Positions 35,183-44,162 are shown, counted from the first letter of the stretch. The stretch: 64,000 bases of DNA from UBA7662 sp036787895 (GCA_036787895.1 DAIQOK010000019.1:9216-73215); one strand, 5' to 3'. Numbers and translations: made by a program. Notes: generated from the sequence alone by a model not told the origin.

Positions 35183-35190
35183 CAAAAATA
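35183..35190 (-). promoter_or_regulatory. -7 promoter element of the membrane-protein / nucleotidase unit
   Basis: Minus strand reads TATTTTTG, a perfect TAnnTTTG, 16 bases before the ATG at 35166; it argues against the start at 35193. Confidence 0.5.
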
Positions 35191-35267
35191 CAAGCTTTTG
35201 AACGCCTTTTACCCTTCAAACATTGCCATTAGGTTAACAGACCACCCTATTATTGAACCTTAGTGTG

Positions 35268-35275
35268 TAACTTTG
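35268..35275 (+). promoter_or_regulatory. -7 promoter element of the A-type Fe-S carrier gene
   Basis: TAACTTTG matches TAnnTTTG and lies 14 bases before the ATG at 35290. An ATG at 35263 is upstream of it and so is not a usable start from this promoter. Confidence 0.5.
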
Positions 35276-35289
35276 AATTAATTAGACCT

Positions 35290-35631
35290 ATGCAAACCAC
35301 CGAATCCAAACTCATCGAACTCAGTCCAAGTGCACTGAATGAATTACGTCGATTGGTCGCCGAACAGGCCGACGCCGACAAATTGGTACGTATAGGCGTC
35401 AAAGGTGGCGGTTGTTCGGGCATGACTTACATACTCGATTTCCAGGAAGTACAGGCCAATGATATGATAATTGATTACGATGGCCTTCAAATCGCCGTCG
35501 CTCCTGCCCACGCCATCTATCTCGAAGGCGTAAAACTCGATTTTGGCACCGGCCTCAATAACCGCGGATTTATATTCGAAAATCCCAACGCCAGCGAAAC
35601 TTGTGGGTGTGGGACTTCGTTTGCGGTCTAA
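35290..35631 (+). CDS. A-type iron-sulfur carrier (IscA/SufA/ErpA family)
   Basis: 113 residues with the three invariant cysteines, Cys42 in GGGCSGMTYIL and Cys105/Cys107 in the C-terminal CGCGTSF. A-type carriers receive Fe-S clusters from the assembly scaffold and pass them to apoproteins; MiaB in this window is an example of a client class. Single gene with its own -7 element and a shared bidirectional terminator. Whether it is closest to IscA, SufA or ErpA cannot be decided from motifs. Confidence 0.93.
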   Translation: MQTTESKLIELSPSALNELRRLVAEQADADKLVRIGVKGGGCSGMTYILDFQEVQANDMIIDYDGLQIAVAPAHAIYLEGVKLDFGTGLNNRGFIFENPNASETCGCGTSFAV

Positions 35632-35654
35632 CACAATAACTTCTTCCTAAAATA

Positions 35655-35686
35655 AAAAGAGGCTACTCCACCGGAATAGCCTCTTT
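35655..35686. terminator. Bidirectional terminator between the Fe-S carrier and the DEAD-box helicase
   Basis: Stem AAAAGAGGCTA / TAGCCTCTTTT with a short loop and A/T runs on both sides, between convergent genes. Confidence 0.85.
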
Positions 35687-35706
35687 TACTTTTTATGGAA
35701 AATCGC

Positions 35707-37512
35707 TTAGTAACGACCGCCGCCACGGGGTTTGCCACCACCAAAACGACGCTCCTGACGATCAGGCGCATAGGAAGCACCCTGACGGCCGCCGCGCTCG
35801 CGACCTCCGCCGCTACCACCACGGTAACCACCACCACCACGCTCCGGACGATCGTTGCCTCCGCGGTAACCACCACGGTCGCCACGACCACCTTCACGAC
35901 GTCCGCCGCCAATAGCGCCAGCCATTACGTCCATACGCACCGGACGACCGTTGTAGCTGGTGCCATTAAAGGTCTCCACCAATACAGCAGCAGCTACTTC
36001 CTCAGCCTCGATGAAGCTGCGGGTGTCTTCCATGTCGATACGACCGAGGTCGGTTTTGGTCAGGCCTGAATTATCCAAAAGGAATTGCAGGAAGCTGGCT
36101 TTGTAGAAGCCGTCTTTGGCACCCAGATTGAGATAGAGTTTTTTCATGCCCGGACGGCTATCGCCCCGGTCACGGTCGCGGCGATCACCTTCGTTGAGGT
36201 CTTTCGCATTGCGATAATAGTTCAGAAAACGCTGGAACTCCAACGATGCCACGCGGTTAATGATGTCTTCTTTGCTCAAATCAGCGAGTTTCTCCTGTAT
36301 CATCGGGATAAAACGCTCGTATTCACCATGGTCGATTTCAGCACCGGTGATTTTGTCGATAAAGCTCAAAAACTGCTTCTCACACACTTCTTCGCCCGAT
36401 GGCACCAGCAGCTTTTGCATCTGACGGTCGATCATCTTCTCAATCTGACGCAAACGGCTCGCTTCGCGGCCACTTACGATGCTGATACAGATACCTGACT
36501 TACCGGCGCGGGCAGTACGACCTGCACGGTGGGTATATACTTCAGGATCGTCTGGCAAAGAGTAATTGATTACGTGGGTGATGCCATCTACGTCGATACC
36601 GCGAGCAGCAACGTCGGTGGCGATCAATAATTGTAAAGACTTTTCGCGGAAACGGGCCATCACTTTATCGCGCTGTTGCTGCGACAAATCACCGTGCAAG
36701 GCTTCGATATCATAACCTTCACGGATGAGTTTTTCGGTGATGTCCTGCGCTTCGAGTTTGGTACGGGTAAAAATGATGCCGTACATGCCCGGATTAACGT
36801 CTACCAGCCGTTTCAGACTTTCGTATTTGTTCGATGCCTGCACCTGGTAATACACGTGCTCGATATTTTTGGCAGCGCTGTTCTTTTTGCCCATCGCGAG
36901 TTCGCGTGGGTTTTCCATATAGTTTTTGGCGATACGGCGCACCTCATCGGGCATGGTTGCCGAAAACAACCAGGTAGATTTTTTATGCGTAGTGTTCGAC
37001 AAAATATAATCCAAATCGTCGCGGAAGCCCATATTGAGCATTTCATCAGCTTCGTCGAGAATAACATACTCAACGGTTTCTAGATGAACGGCTTTGCGGT
37101 CGATCAAATCGATCAAACGACCCGGTGTGGCTACGATAATCTGTACCCCGCTACGAATATCACGGATTTGGTTTTGGATGCTTGTTCCGCCATAAACGGC
37201 TGCAATATGTACAGCGGGCTGGAAACGAGAGAAATTCTTCAGGTCTTCGGCAATTTGATTGCAGAGTTCCCGCGTAGGACTGAGTATCAATACCTGTACC
37301 TTGCGGTCGGCGGTATTGACATGGTGCAGGGCCGGTAGGCCAAAGGCAGCAGTTTTACCCGTGCCTGTCTGAGCCAGTCCGACAAAATCGGTAGTGCTTT
37401 CTAAGAGGATTGGGATGGCTTGCGCCTGGATTGGAGTCGGCTCCGTGAAACCTAACGCTGCTACGGCTTGTACAAGCTCAGGTTTCAGCTGAAGCGATTC
37501 GAATGTGGTCAT
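35707..37512 (-). CDS. DEAD-box RNA helicase with RGG-rich tail
   Basis: 601-residue ATP-dependent RNA helicase. Q motif and motif I (PTPIQAQAIPILL, AQTGTGKTAAFGLP), DEAD box (ILDEADEMLNMGF), SATMP, and motif VI (HRAGRTARAGKSG) are complete. Residues about 455-525 form a DbpA-type RNA-binding fold (LYLNLGAKDGFYKASFLQFL). The last 80 residues are Gly-Arg-rich (GGRGDRGGYRGG and similar), a disordered RNA-binding tail common in Bacteroidota cold-shock or ribosome-assembly helicases. A TACCTTTG -7 element lies 29 bases upstream. DeaD/CsdA-like by domain order; the exact role is not fixed. Confidence 0.94.
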   Translation of the reverse strand: MTTFESLQLKPELVQAVAALGFTEPTPIQAQAIPILLESTTDFVGLAQTGTGKTAAFGLPALHHVNTADRKVQVLILSPTRELCNQIAEDLKNFSRFQPAVHIAAVYGGTSIQNQIRDIRSGVQIIVATPGRLIDLIDRKAVHLETVEYVILDEADEMLNMGFRDDLDYILSNTTHKKSTWLFSATMPDEVRRIAKNYMENPRELAMGKKNSAAKNIEHVYYQVQASNKYESLKRLVDVNPGMYGIIFTRTKLEAQDITEKLIREGYDIEALHGDLSQQQRDKVMARFREKSLQLLIATDVAARGIDVDGITHVINYSLPDDPEVYTHRAGRTARAGKSGICISIVSGREASRLRQIEKMIDRQMQKLLVPSGEEVCEKQFLSFIDKITGAEIDHGEYERFIPMIQEKLADLSKEDIINRVASLEFQRFLNYYRNAKDLNEGDRRDRDRGDSRPGMKKLYLNLGAKDGFYKASFLQFLLDNSGLTKTDLGRIDMEDTRSFIEAEEVAAAVLVETFNGTSYNGRPVRMDVMAGAIGGGRREGGRGDRGGYRGGNDRPERGGGGYRGGSGGGRERGGRQGASYAPDRQERRFGGGKPRGGGRY

Positions 37513-37540
37513 GAAAAATAATAAAAACTAAAATTGACTG

Positions 37541-37548
37541 CAAAGGTA
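37541..37548 (-). promoter_or_regulatory. -7 promoter element of the DEAD-box helicase
   Basis: Minus strand TACCTTTG, perfect TAnnTTTG, 29 bases before the ATG at 37512. Confidence 0.5.
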
Positions 37549-37596
37549 GCTTTATTATACCCAATTCCGGCATAATGTGCGATATTTCCCGACACT

Positions 37597-37620
37597 GGTC
37601 TTAAACTGCGTTTTAAGACC
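37597..37620 (+). repeat. Perfect 9-bp inverted repeat just upstream of the cmk -7 element
   Basis: GGTCTTAAA-CTGCGT-TTTAAGACC. The second arm ends one base before the -7 element (37622). It could be an operator or a hairpin in a transcript entering from upstream; no T run follows, so it is not a standard terminator. Confidence 0.7.
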
Positions 37621-37621
37621 G

Positions 37622-37629
37622 TACTTTTG
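37622..37629 (+). promoter_or_regulatory. -7 promoter element of cmk, 4 nt before its GTG
   Basis: TACTTTTG is a perfect TAnnTTTG and ends 4 bases before the GTG at 37634, predicting a leaderless transcript. No clear -33 TTG. Confidence 0.5.
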
Positions 37630-37633
37630 CGCC

Positions 37634-38320
37634 GTGGAACGCATTATCATTGCCATCGACGGCTATTCTTCCTGTGGTAAAAGTACGCTGGCCAAGGCCT
37701 TAGCTGCCCGCTTAGGTTATGCCTATATTGATTCAGGCGCCATGTACCGGGCAGTTACACTCTACTTTCAGCATCACCACATCCCACTCGACGATGAAGC
37801 TGCCATTGCTGAGGCACTCGAAAACATCCACATCGAATTCCATTACAATCCGGTTTTGAAACAAAACGAAACCTGGCTGAACGGCGAATCGGTCGAAACG
37901 GCCATACGTTCACTGGAAGTGAGTAATGCCGTGAGTCCGGTTTCGGCCATCAAAAGTGTACGCCAGGCCATGGTGGCTTTACAGCGCAAAGCCGGTCAGA
38001 ACAAAGGTATCGTGATGGATGGTAGGGATATCGGCACCCATGTTTTCCCCAATGCTGAGCTAAAAATATTCATGACCGCCGACCCCGAAGTACGGGCTGT
38101 GCGTCGTTATGAAGAATTACGAGCGAAAGGCGAAAAACACAGTCTCGAAGCCATTCGGCAGAATTTGAGCGAAAGAGATCGTATTGATACAAGTCGCGCA
38201 GAAAACCCCTTACGTCAGGCGGCAGATGCCTTGGTACTCGACAATAGTGCATTGAGCCCGGAGCAGCAATTGGCCTGGGCGCTGGAGCGGGTTAAAGATT
38301 CCAGAACTCAAAAAAGTTGA
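37634..38320 (+). CDS. cmk: (d)CMP kinase
   Basis: About 228 residues. Cytidylate kinase phosphorylates CMP and dCMP for nucleotide salvage. The P-loop IDGYSSCGKSTLAK is at the very start, IDSGAMYRAVTLY is the CMP-binding segment, and VMDGRDIGTHVFPNAELKIF is the family signature. I place the start at the GTG at 37634, which yields VERIIIAIDGYSS; the frame is open to an ATG at 37577 but that lies upstream of the -7 element. The 3' end overlaps the convergent DUF5723 gene by 29 bases. Confidence 0.93.
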   Translation: MERIIIAIDGYSSCGKSTLAKALAARLGYAYIDSGAMYRAVTLYFQHHHIPLDDEAAIAEALENIHIEFHYNPVLKQNETWLNGESVETAIRSLEVSNAVSPVSAIKSVRQAMVALQRKAGQNKGIVMDGRDIGTHVFPNAELKIFMTADPEVRAVRRYEELRAKGEKHSLEAIRQNLSERDRIDTSRAENPLRQAADALVLDNSALSPEQQLAWALERVKDSRTQKS

Positions 38321-39746
38321 TACCGAAGTAGAAGTCGGCGCCCGAACTGCGATGCAGACCAAACAAACTGCCAAAACCATCGGTACCTAGCATTACCGGG
38401 CCAAACCTAGCCGACAAGCCAATATTCAACCACTCATATTCCATCAGCGTCATGGGAATATTCAGCTCCATTTTAGCCAGCTCAAAACGAGCGGCAGCGG
38501 TGAGATAATTGGTGCGACGCATGCTGTATTCCCCGAAAATCGGCAAACGTTGCACCCAGCCTGCATAAAAGTAAAACTGCTCGTAAATTTTGCCGTCGAA
38601 TTGCACACTCAGTGCGGTTGGCGCACCCACACTAAAACCATTGGCAACAATCGCAGGACCACCGGCCAATAAAGGATCCATTAAACCAGCGTCGTAATTC
38701 CGCTGACTCAAATCAAAAAATTTGGTGGTGGTATTGTAAGTACCCTGACTATTGATGGCATATTGGGTTGAATTGTAGCGAATAAGGCCTAAATCCAACA
38801 CTGAAACCCCCAGTTTCCACAAATAATCGGGCGATTCTTTGCGTGCCGGACCAATTCGCCGGAAGTTAAAACTCCGGGTACTCCGGCGTTTTTTAGGGCG
38901 GCGGCTGGTATAGGTGTCAATTTTCACATAGGTATATCCCAAATCAACTGCAAAACCTACGCCTCCATCATCTTGCCCCAGCGAACGGGCATAGCGTCCC
39001 ACTACCTTACTGGCTCGTACACTGTCCGGAAAATTTACGGAATAATCGAACTCATCCAATGCCAATTGCAAAGTTTGCAGACCGTTTAAAACTTTGGCTG
39101 TAATGCCGAACGACATGGACTTGGTCCAACTTTGGTAAAATCTATAACTATAGGTTGCGCCAATTTCGGTCCAGGCGTCAAACTGGAAATCCAGATTTCT
39201 GCTCGAGGATAAACTGTCAATCAGGGGCTCGTACAAAAAGCCTTCCCAAATATGGCGCACCATACGTGCCCCAAGATTATTGGCATAAAGCTGCTGCCTG
39301 ACTTGGGTTGATAGTCCAAAACCATGTTTTCCCCATTGAAAAGTCGCCGCAAGCGGCATGACAAAGGCACTTTGTTGCAAACGACCGGGTTGATCGATGT
39401 GCGCCTGGATAAAAGCATCGGCTTCTAAAATACCATTGTTTCGCAAACGAGCGCGCTCATTGTCGGATTGAATGAACTGGTTTGTACCCAATAGCAAACC
39501 TGCAAAATTGAGCCCCTTCATGCTGAATGCGTTGTTCTGGAATCCTACCCCTCCACCTGCGAGCTGAAACGACCAAAACGGCCTGTCGAACGCAAGTGTA
39601 GATGGGTTGAGCTGTATACCAAAATTTCCGGCATAACGTCCGGAAGCCAACATGATTGGGTTCTGAGCGCCGGATTGCGAAAAACCGGCGGATAAAAAAG
39701 CGCAGACCATGGCCACCTTCAAAAAAGTAGAAATAGACGGCTTCAT
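38292..39746 (-). CDS. DUF5723-family outer-membrane protein
   Basis: About 484 residues. Signal peptide KVAMVCAFLSAGFSQSGA, then PIMLASGRYAGNFGIQLNPS and the body of a beta-barrel-like Bacteroidota family (DUF5723) of unknown function, with aromatic-ended strands to the last residues (GINFFEFWNL). Start is the ATG at 39746; the longer frame starts at a TTG (39785) inside the preceding gene. It ends 29 bases into the cmk 3' end on the other strand. Predicted location is the outer membrane. Confidence 0.82.
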   Translation of the reverse strand: MKPSISTFLKVAMVCAFLSAGFSQSGAQNPIMLASGRYAGNFGIQLNPSTLAFDRPFWSFQLAGGGVGFQNNAFSMKGLNFAGLLLGTNQFIQSDNERARLRNNGILEADAFIQAHIDQPGRLQQSAFVMPLAATFQWGKHGFGLSTQVRQQLYANNLGARMVRHIWEGFLYEPLIDSLSSSRNLDFQFDAWTEIGATYSYRFYQSWTKSMSFGITAKVLNGLQTLQLALDEFDYSVNFPDSVRASKVVGRYARSLGQDDGGVGFAVDLGYTYVKIDTYTSRRPKKRRSTRSFNFRRIGPARKESPDYLWKLGVSVLDLGLIRYNSTQYAINSQGTYNTTTKFFDLSQRNYDAGLMDPLLAGGPAIVANGFSVGAPTALSVQFDGKIYEQFYFYAGWVQRLPIFGEYSMRRTNYLTAAARFELAKMELNIPMTLMEYEWLNIGLSARFGPVMLGTDGFGSLFGLHRSSGADFYFGINFFEFWNL

Positions 39747-39756
39747 GGAATTGGGT

Positions 39757-40245
39757 TCAGCGAAAGATGTTTTCACGCACCACAATATCCGGATTTAAGC
39801 CCAATAAATCGTGGTAAAGTCCTTTAAGTTCTTTGGATTGATTGATGCTGTAGAAAAAATACTTCTTGCCTTTGACCTCAATCAATATCCAATGTTTTTC
39901 GGGCAGCTGAAATAAACCGGTTAAAGCTTCGGTTTTGCCCAAACCCAGGTAGCGAATATCAGCAGCAGCCACCTCTTTTTTTGTCGGGAACAATAGTTTG
40001 TGGTAGTGAATAAAAATCCGCTCACCTTCAAATACCAAACTCACGCTGGTGATGTAGAGTTTTTTATAAAAAAGACTCAACACCAACAGCACGACTACAA
40101 ACATAAGGTTGGTAAACACACTGCTATACGCCGGTTGCCACAAATGCACCCCATAACTCAGCGCACCCATTAACAAGGCAAACAGGCCAAGAACACCATA
40201 AGGCACCGACCACTCGTTCGAAAACAAGGCTAATTCCCGGCGCAT
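39757..40245 (-). CDS. Uncharacterised two-helix membrane protein
   Basis: 162 residues: two hydrophobic helices near the N-terminus (VPYGVLGLFALLMGALSYGV and FTNLMFVVVLLVLSLFY), then a compact basic beta-rich domain (LVFEGERIFIHYHKLLFPTK) that looks like a bacterial PH-type fold. No family recognised with certainty. It follows typA by 6 bases, so it is probably co-transcribed with it, and precedes the DUF5723 gene by 10 bases. Confidence 0.75.
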   Translation of the reverse strand: MRRELALFSNEWSVPYGVLGLFALLMGALSYGVHLWQPAYSSVFTNLMFVVVLLVLSLFYKKLYITSVSLVFEGERIFIHYHKLLFPTKKEVAAADIRYLGLGKTEALTGLFQLPEKHWILIEVKGKKYFFYSINQSKELKGLYHDLLGLNPDIVVRENIFR

Positions 40246-40251
40246 ATTTGT

Positions 40252-42060
40252 TTAGAGATTAGCTTTCGATGTGCTGCGTTTACGGTCGGTTTCTTTGAGG
40301 AAAATTTTACGCATACGTATCGATTTCGGTGTGATTTCGATGTATTCGTCGTCCTGAATGTACTCCATCGATTCTTCCAGCGAAAACAAACGTTTTGGTG
40401 CGATACGGGTACTGTCATCCTTACCGGAAGCCCGCATATTGGTGAGTGCCTTGCCTTTCACCAGATTCACTACCAGGTCACCCGGACGGCTGTGCTCGCC
40501 GAGTACCATGCCTTCATATACCTCTTCACCCGGATCAACGAAAAATACACCGCGATCCTGGAGTTTGTCAATGGAATAAGCTGTGGTTTGACCCGCTTCC
40601 ATCGACACCAAAGAACCATTAATTCGACCTGGTATTACGCCTTTATATGGCTCAAAACCGATAAAACGGTGTGCCATGATGGCTTCACCCTGGGTGGCAG
40701 TCAATAAATTATTACGCAAGCCAATAATACCACGTGATGGAATATTGAATTCGAGATGAATCATATCGCCTTTGGGCTCCATAATCAGCATCTCTCCTTT
40801 ACGCTGGGTTACCTGTTCGATGACTTTACCTGAAAACTCCTGAGGTACATCTACCACCAAAGATTCAACAGGCTCATGTTTTTTACCATCGATTTCTTTG
40901 ATGATTACACGTGGTTGCCCCACCTGCAATTCATAACCCTCGCGGCGCATAGTTTCAATCAAAATCGACAAATGCAGAATACCCCGACCATACACCAGGT
41001 GGCTATCGGGCGATTCTGTCTCTTCGATTTTCATAGCGAGATTTTTCTCAATCTCTTTATACAAACGATCGCGCAAGTGGCGTGAAGTCACAAATTTGCC
41101 TTCCTTACCAAAAAACGGCGACGTATTGATGGTGAAAAACATGCTCATGGTGGGCTCGTCCACTTTAATTGGCGCAAGGCCTTCTGGCGCATCAAAATCG
41201 GCTATGGTATCGCCAATCTGAAAATCTTCCAGACCAACAACTGCACAAATATCGCCAGCTTCTACCTGTTGCACTTTTTGACGACCTAAACCAACAAAAG
41301 TGTGCAATTCCTTGACGCGTGCTTTTACAAAACCGCCATCATTTTTAACCAATTGAATGGGCTGATTTTCTTTGATGGTACCACGAGCTACCTTACCGAT
41401 GGCAATACGACCTACAAAAGAACTGTAGTCCAATGAAGTAATCTGCATCTGCAAATTGCCTTCGGGCTGTTTAGGCGCAGGAACATGCTCAATGATGGCG
41501 TCCAACAAAGCGGTGAAATCGCTGGTTTGTTTTTTCCAATCGGTTCCCATCCAACCCATTTTAGATGAACCATAGATGGTTGGGAAATTCAACTGCTCTT
41601 CGGTCGCATCCAAATTAAAAAACAACTCAAATACACCGTCGTGGACCTCATCCGGGCGGCAGTTTTCTTTATCAACTTTATTGATGACCACAATTGGATG
41701 CAAACCTAAAGCAAGCGCTTTTTGGAGTACAAAACGGGTTTGTGGCATGGGGCCTTCAAATGCATCAACAAGCAACAATACACCGTCGGCCATTTTCAAA
41801 ACCCGTTCTACCTCTCCACCAAAGTCGGAGTGACCCGGGGTGTCGATAATATTAATTTTGGTGCCTTTATAATTCACCGAAACGTTTTTCGAAAAGATGG
41901 TAATACCCCGCTCCCGTTCCAGGTCATTGCTGTCCAGAATGAGATCGCCTATCTCTTCATTTTCACGAAAGAGGTTGGTTTGGTGCAGGATTTTGTCCAC
42001 CAAGGTAGTTTTACCGTGGTCGACATGTGCGATAATCGCGATGTTGCGGATGGCTTGCAT
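40252..42060 (-). CDS. typA: Ribosome-associated GTPase TypA/BipA
   Basis: About 602 residues. A translational GTPase related to EF-G that binds the 70S ribosome and helps under stress or during late 50S assembly. G1 is AHVDHGKTTL, G3 DTPGHSDFGGE, G4 VINKVDKE, and the C-terminal half has the TypA-specific domain (GRINGSLVSMEAGQTTAYSI). Start is the ATG at 42060, giving MQAIRNIAII; the longer frame to 42132 starts upstream of the -7 element (42078-42085). Confidence 0.95.
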   Translation of the reverse strand: MQAIRNIAIIAHVDHGKTTLVDKILHQTNLFRENEEIGDLILDSNDLERERGITIFSKNVSVNYKGTKINIIDTPGHSDFGGEVERVLKMADGVLLLVDAFEGPMPQTRFVLQKALALGLHPIVVINKVDKENCRPDEVHDGVFELFFNLDATEEQLNFPTIYGSSKMGWMGTDWKKQTSDFTALLDAIIEHVPAPKQPEGNLQMQITSLDYSSFVGRIAIGKVARGTIKENQPIQLVKNDGGFVKARVKELHTFVGLGRQKVQQVEAGDICAVVGLEDFQIGDTIADFDAPEGLAPIKVDEPTMSMFFTINTSPFFGKEGKFVTSRHLRDRLYKEIEKNLAMKIEETESPDSHLVYGRGILHLSILIETMRREGYELQVGQPRVIIKEIDGKKHEPVESLVVDVPQEFSGKVIEQVTQRKGEMLIMEPKGDMIHLEFNIPSRGIIGLRNNLLTATQGEAIMAHRFIGFEPYKGVIPGRINGSLVSMEAGQTTAYSIDKLQDRGVFFVDPGEEVYEGMVLGEHSRPGDLVVNLVKGKALTNMRASGKDDSTRIAPKRLFSLEESMEYIQDDEYIEITPKSIRMRKIFLKETDRKRSTSKANL

Positions 42061-42077
42061 GTAACTTAAATTCGCCG

Positions 42078-42085
42078 CAAAAGTA
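42078..42085 (-). promoter_or_regulatory. -7 promoter element of typA
   Basis: Minus strand TACTTTTG, perfect TAnnTTTG, 17 bases before the ATG at 42060. Confidence 0.5.
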
Positions 42086-42136
42086 CGATTTTTCAAGCAC
42101 TTTTCGGCATTGTTCAAAAACAAAGCGAGCAAATCA

Positions 42137-42166
42137 TTTGTGAGTCAAGCGATTTCACTACTTTCG
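42137..42166 (+). promoter_or_regulatory. Promoter ending 3 nt before the ATG of the beta-barrel gene
   Basis: TTTG (42137-42140), 18 bases, then TACTTTCG (42159-42166; one base off TAnnTTTG). The ATG at 42170 is 3 bases further, so the transcript probably starts at the start codon itself. Upstream in-frame starts, including the ATG at 42110, are excluded. Confidence 0.6.
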
Positions 42167-42169
42167 GAT

Positions 42170-43069
42170 ATGCTTAGGCCTGCCCTTTTGCTCCTTCTGG
42201 CTTGGCTCCCGACCGGCGTTTGGCTACAAGCACAACCGCTTCCCAGCCCTGCATCAGCCTATTTGCAAGCTGACAAATTCAGTCGTAAAATGCTGTTATC
42301 GGCCGGACTGCAAACCGGGATTCCCTTGGGAAGTTTTGCTACAGATGTTCCCAAAGCAGGTTTTGGGGCCAATTTTCAAATCGGGCTACGATCAGTCGCA
42401 TATCCATTGGAAGTGTTGGGCTCACTGGATTTTCTGCTATATGGTTACCAAAGTTCGAGGCGCACATCGGGTTATGGCCAACCACATGGCTTTGAATTGG
42501 AGGTTGACCGTTTTCAATACATGATTCCACTGCATTTACACTTGCGTTATTCGCCTGAATTCGGCAAAATTTCACCATTTGCAGAGGTTTACGGCGGCAT
42601 GCGACTCATTGCCTCCCGAACCCGAGCAATTGGGAATGTGCTCATTAGCTCACCCGACAATCCGGAAGCCTTTAGTACTAGACTTGACTATTACGATTTT
42701 ACGTCGAGTTATGGCTTGGGTGCCGGCCTGAGCTACCAGTTATCGGCTATCGGAAATGTTCGCTATAAATGTTCACTTTATGGCCGCTGGATGCGTGGTG
42801 GCAAGGCCAATTATTTGTCTACCGACGATATTAAACTTAACGGGAATGCCTTGATTTACGAGGCCCGATTTAATGAGACCTTTGCTCCTATTACAGCTCG
42901 GATTTACAGCGTTGTTCTAAGAAACCGGCTTAATTTTTCGAGCTACAAATACGCTGAGTACACACATCAACGCAGCAAAAAAACCAACATACTGGAAATT
43001 CAACAGTTGGCCTGCTTCATTTTTGGTAACTATCAGGCCGGCAATAACCGAGGCCGCGGCGGTGCTTAA
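42170..43069 (+). CDS. Outer-membrane beta-barrel protein with antisense 3' extension
   Basis: About 299 residues. A signal peptide (RPALLLLLAWLPTGVWLQAQ) is followed by a porin-like beta-barrel (LLSAGLQTGIPLGSFATDVP, with strands of alternating residues). A natural barrel end would be the aromatic-terminated strand IYSVVLRNRLNF at 42937. The frame continues for 43 more codons, which lie antisense to the last 50 codons of the MFS gene; the tail is basic and not barrel-like. A lost stop codon or a sequencing error are both possible. Function unknown. Confidence 0.72.
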   Translation: MLRPALLLLLAWLPTGVWLQAQPLPSPASAYLQADKFSRKMLLSAGLQTGIPLGSFATDVPKAGFGANFQIGLRSVAYPLEVLGSLDFLLYGYQSSRRTSGYGQPHGFELEVDRFQYMIPLHLHLRYSPEFGKISPFAEVYGGMRLIASRTRAIGNVLISSPDNPEAFSTRLDYYDFTSSYGLGAGLSYQLSAIGNVRYKCSLYGRWMRGGKANYLSTDDIKLNGNALIYEARFNETFAPITARIYSVVLRNRLNFSSYKYAEYTHQRSKKTNILEIQQLACFIFGNYQAGNNRGRGGA

Positions 43070-44104
43070 TTGCTGAATGGAGGAGTTGAAACTTAAAAAA
43101 GCACCTCTTTTAGCTGGATCTACGGCACTGGCAACCATGGTTTGGGAAGGAATCATCCGTCCGCCGCTGAAAATGAAAAATGAGGTGGTTATTAAAATAA
43201 CTACCGGTATTGGCGTGACAGCTAGGTTGGTAATCAGAAGTAATGGAATCAGACACAATAGCACAAAAATGGTGTAGATATTTTTGGCGCCATGTCTGTC
43301 GGACAGTTTACCAATCCAAGGTGAAGTAAAAATGGTGAAAAAGCCACCAAAAAGATAGATATACGTTAATTCGCGTTCACTAAAGCCGACATTGGCTACC
43401 ATATACGGGCTGATAAAAGGGGTTACCGTAAAATTGCCGAACATGAGCATCATCATCAGCAACAACGCCAATCTCAAATTAGAAGAACCAGCTACGGATT
43501 TTACCAGTTCTAGCGGTGAAGGTTTCTGATGAGCGGCCTGAATATGTCCTGCCATGGCCGGAATCCAGTACCAAATGCCCACCCAAATAAATACCCCAAG
43601 AATGGCGAGAAATAAAAAAGGAGCATGCCAGCTAAAAACCGAGGCAATGTATAAACCAAAGGGCACCCCAAACACCGATGCCGCTGAAAATGCAGTTGTT
43701 ACTAAACCCATCGCACTTGCCCTCCTTTCCATGGGAATGGCATCACCAACCGCACTCAAAACCAAGGCGCCCAACATGCCGCCAAAGGCACCGGTAACCA
43801 TACGGGCGCTAATCATGGCTGCATAAGCTGGGGCCAGTGCACAAGCCAGCGTTCCCAACACAAATCCGGCATATACTACCAACAACGCCTTACGCCGGTC
43901 AAAACGGTCGATAAAAAATGCACTCAAAAACCCGACTATACCGGCTGTAAATGTGTAAGCTGATACCAGCATACTAAACTGTCGGGGTGTAATCTCAAAC
44001 AACCGCATGAGTTGTGGACCCAACGGCATGATAATCATAAAATCAACAATATTTGTAAACTGAATGGCAGCCAATACAAATAGCAACCGTTTTTCGTTGG
44101 GCAT
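42917..44104 (-). CDS. MFS transporter
   Basis: 395 residues, twelve hydrophobic segments of the major facilitator superfamily. The first loop motif is DRFDRRKALLVVYAGF, and VIVTKN and a cytoplasmic tail ARKIKPVS end the protein. Similar to DHA1-type multidrug or sugar-efflux transporters (AraJ-like), but substrate cannot be read. The stop lies 153 bases inside the convergent beta-barrel frame. Sequence upstream has an imperfect -7 (TAGCTTTA on the minus strand). Confidence 0.9.
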   Translation of the reverse strand: MPNEKRLLFVLAAIQFTNIVDFMIIMPLGPQLMRLFEITPRQFSMLVSAYTFTAGIVGFLSAFFIDRFDRRKALLVVYAGFVLGTLACALAPAYAAMISARMVTGAFGGMLGALVLSAVGDAIPMERRASAMGLVTTAFSAASVFGVPFGLYIASVFSWHAPFLFLAILGVFIWVGIWYWIPAMAGHIQAAHQKPSPLELVKSVAGSSNLRLALLLMMMLMFGNFTVTPFISPYMVANVGFSERELTYIYLFGGFFTIFTSPWIGKLSDRHGAKNIYTIFVLLCLIPLLLITNLAVTPIPVVILITTSFFIFSGGRMIPSQTMVASAVDPAKRGAFLSFNSSIQQLSTAAASVIAGLIVTKNEAGQLLNFQYVGFFAALMCVLSVFVARKIKPVS

Positions 44105-44162
44105 AATGACGTAAAGCTACAAAAGCTAATTTAAGCCTGCTTTGTTCCAGACCCATTTATGC

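Noticed and set aside
35628..36069. Two long open frames (minus 35628-35912 and plus 35695-36069) overlapping the end of the DEAD-box helicase gene
   Set aside because: They are shadows of the Gly/Arg-rich tail: repeated GGN codons give Val-, Ala- or Thr-rich strings in other frames. No family resemblance or start context.
37597..37620. Rho-independent terminator reading of the cmk inverted repeat
   Set aside because: No T run follows on either strand and a -7 element lies directly behind it, so an operator-like role is likelier.
40230..40418. Small open frame at the 3' end of typA
   Set aside because: Entirely overlaps typA in another frame and has no recognisable features.
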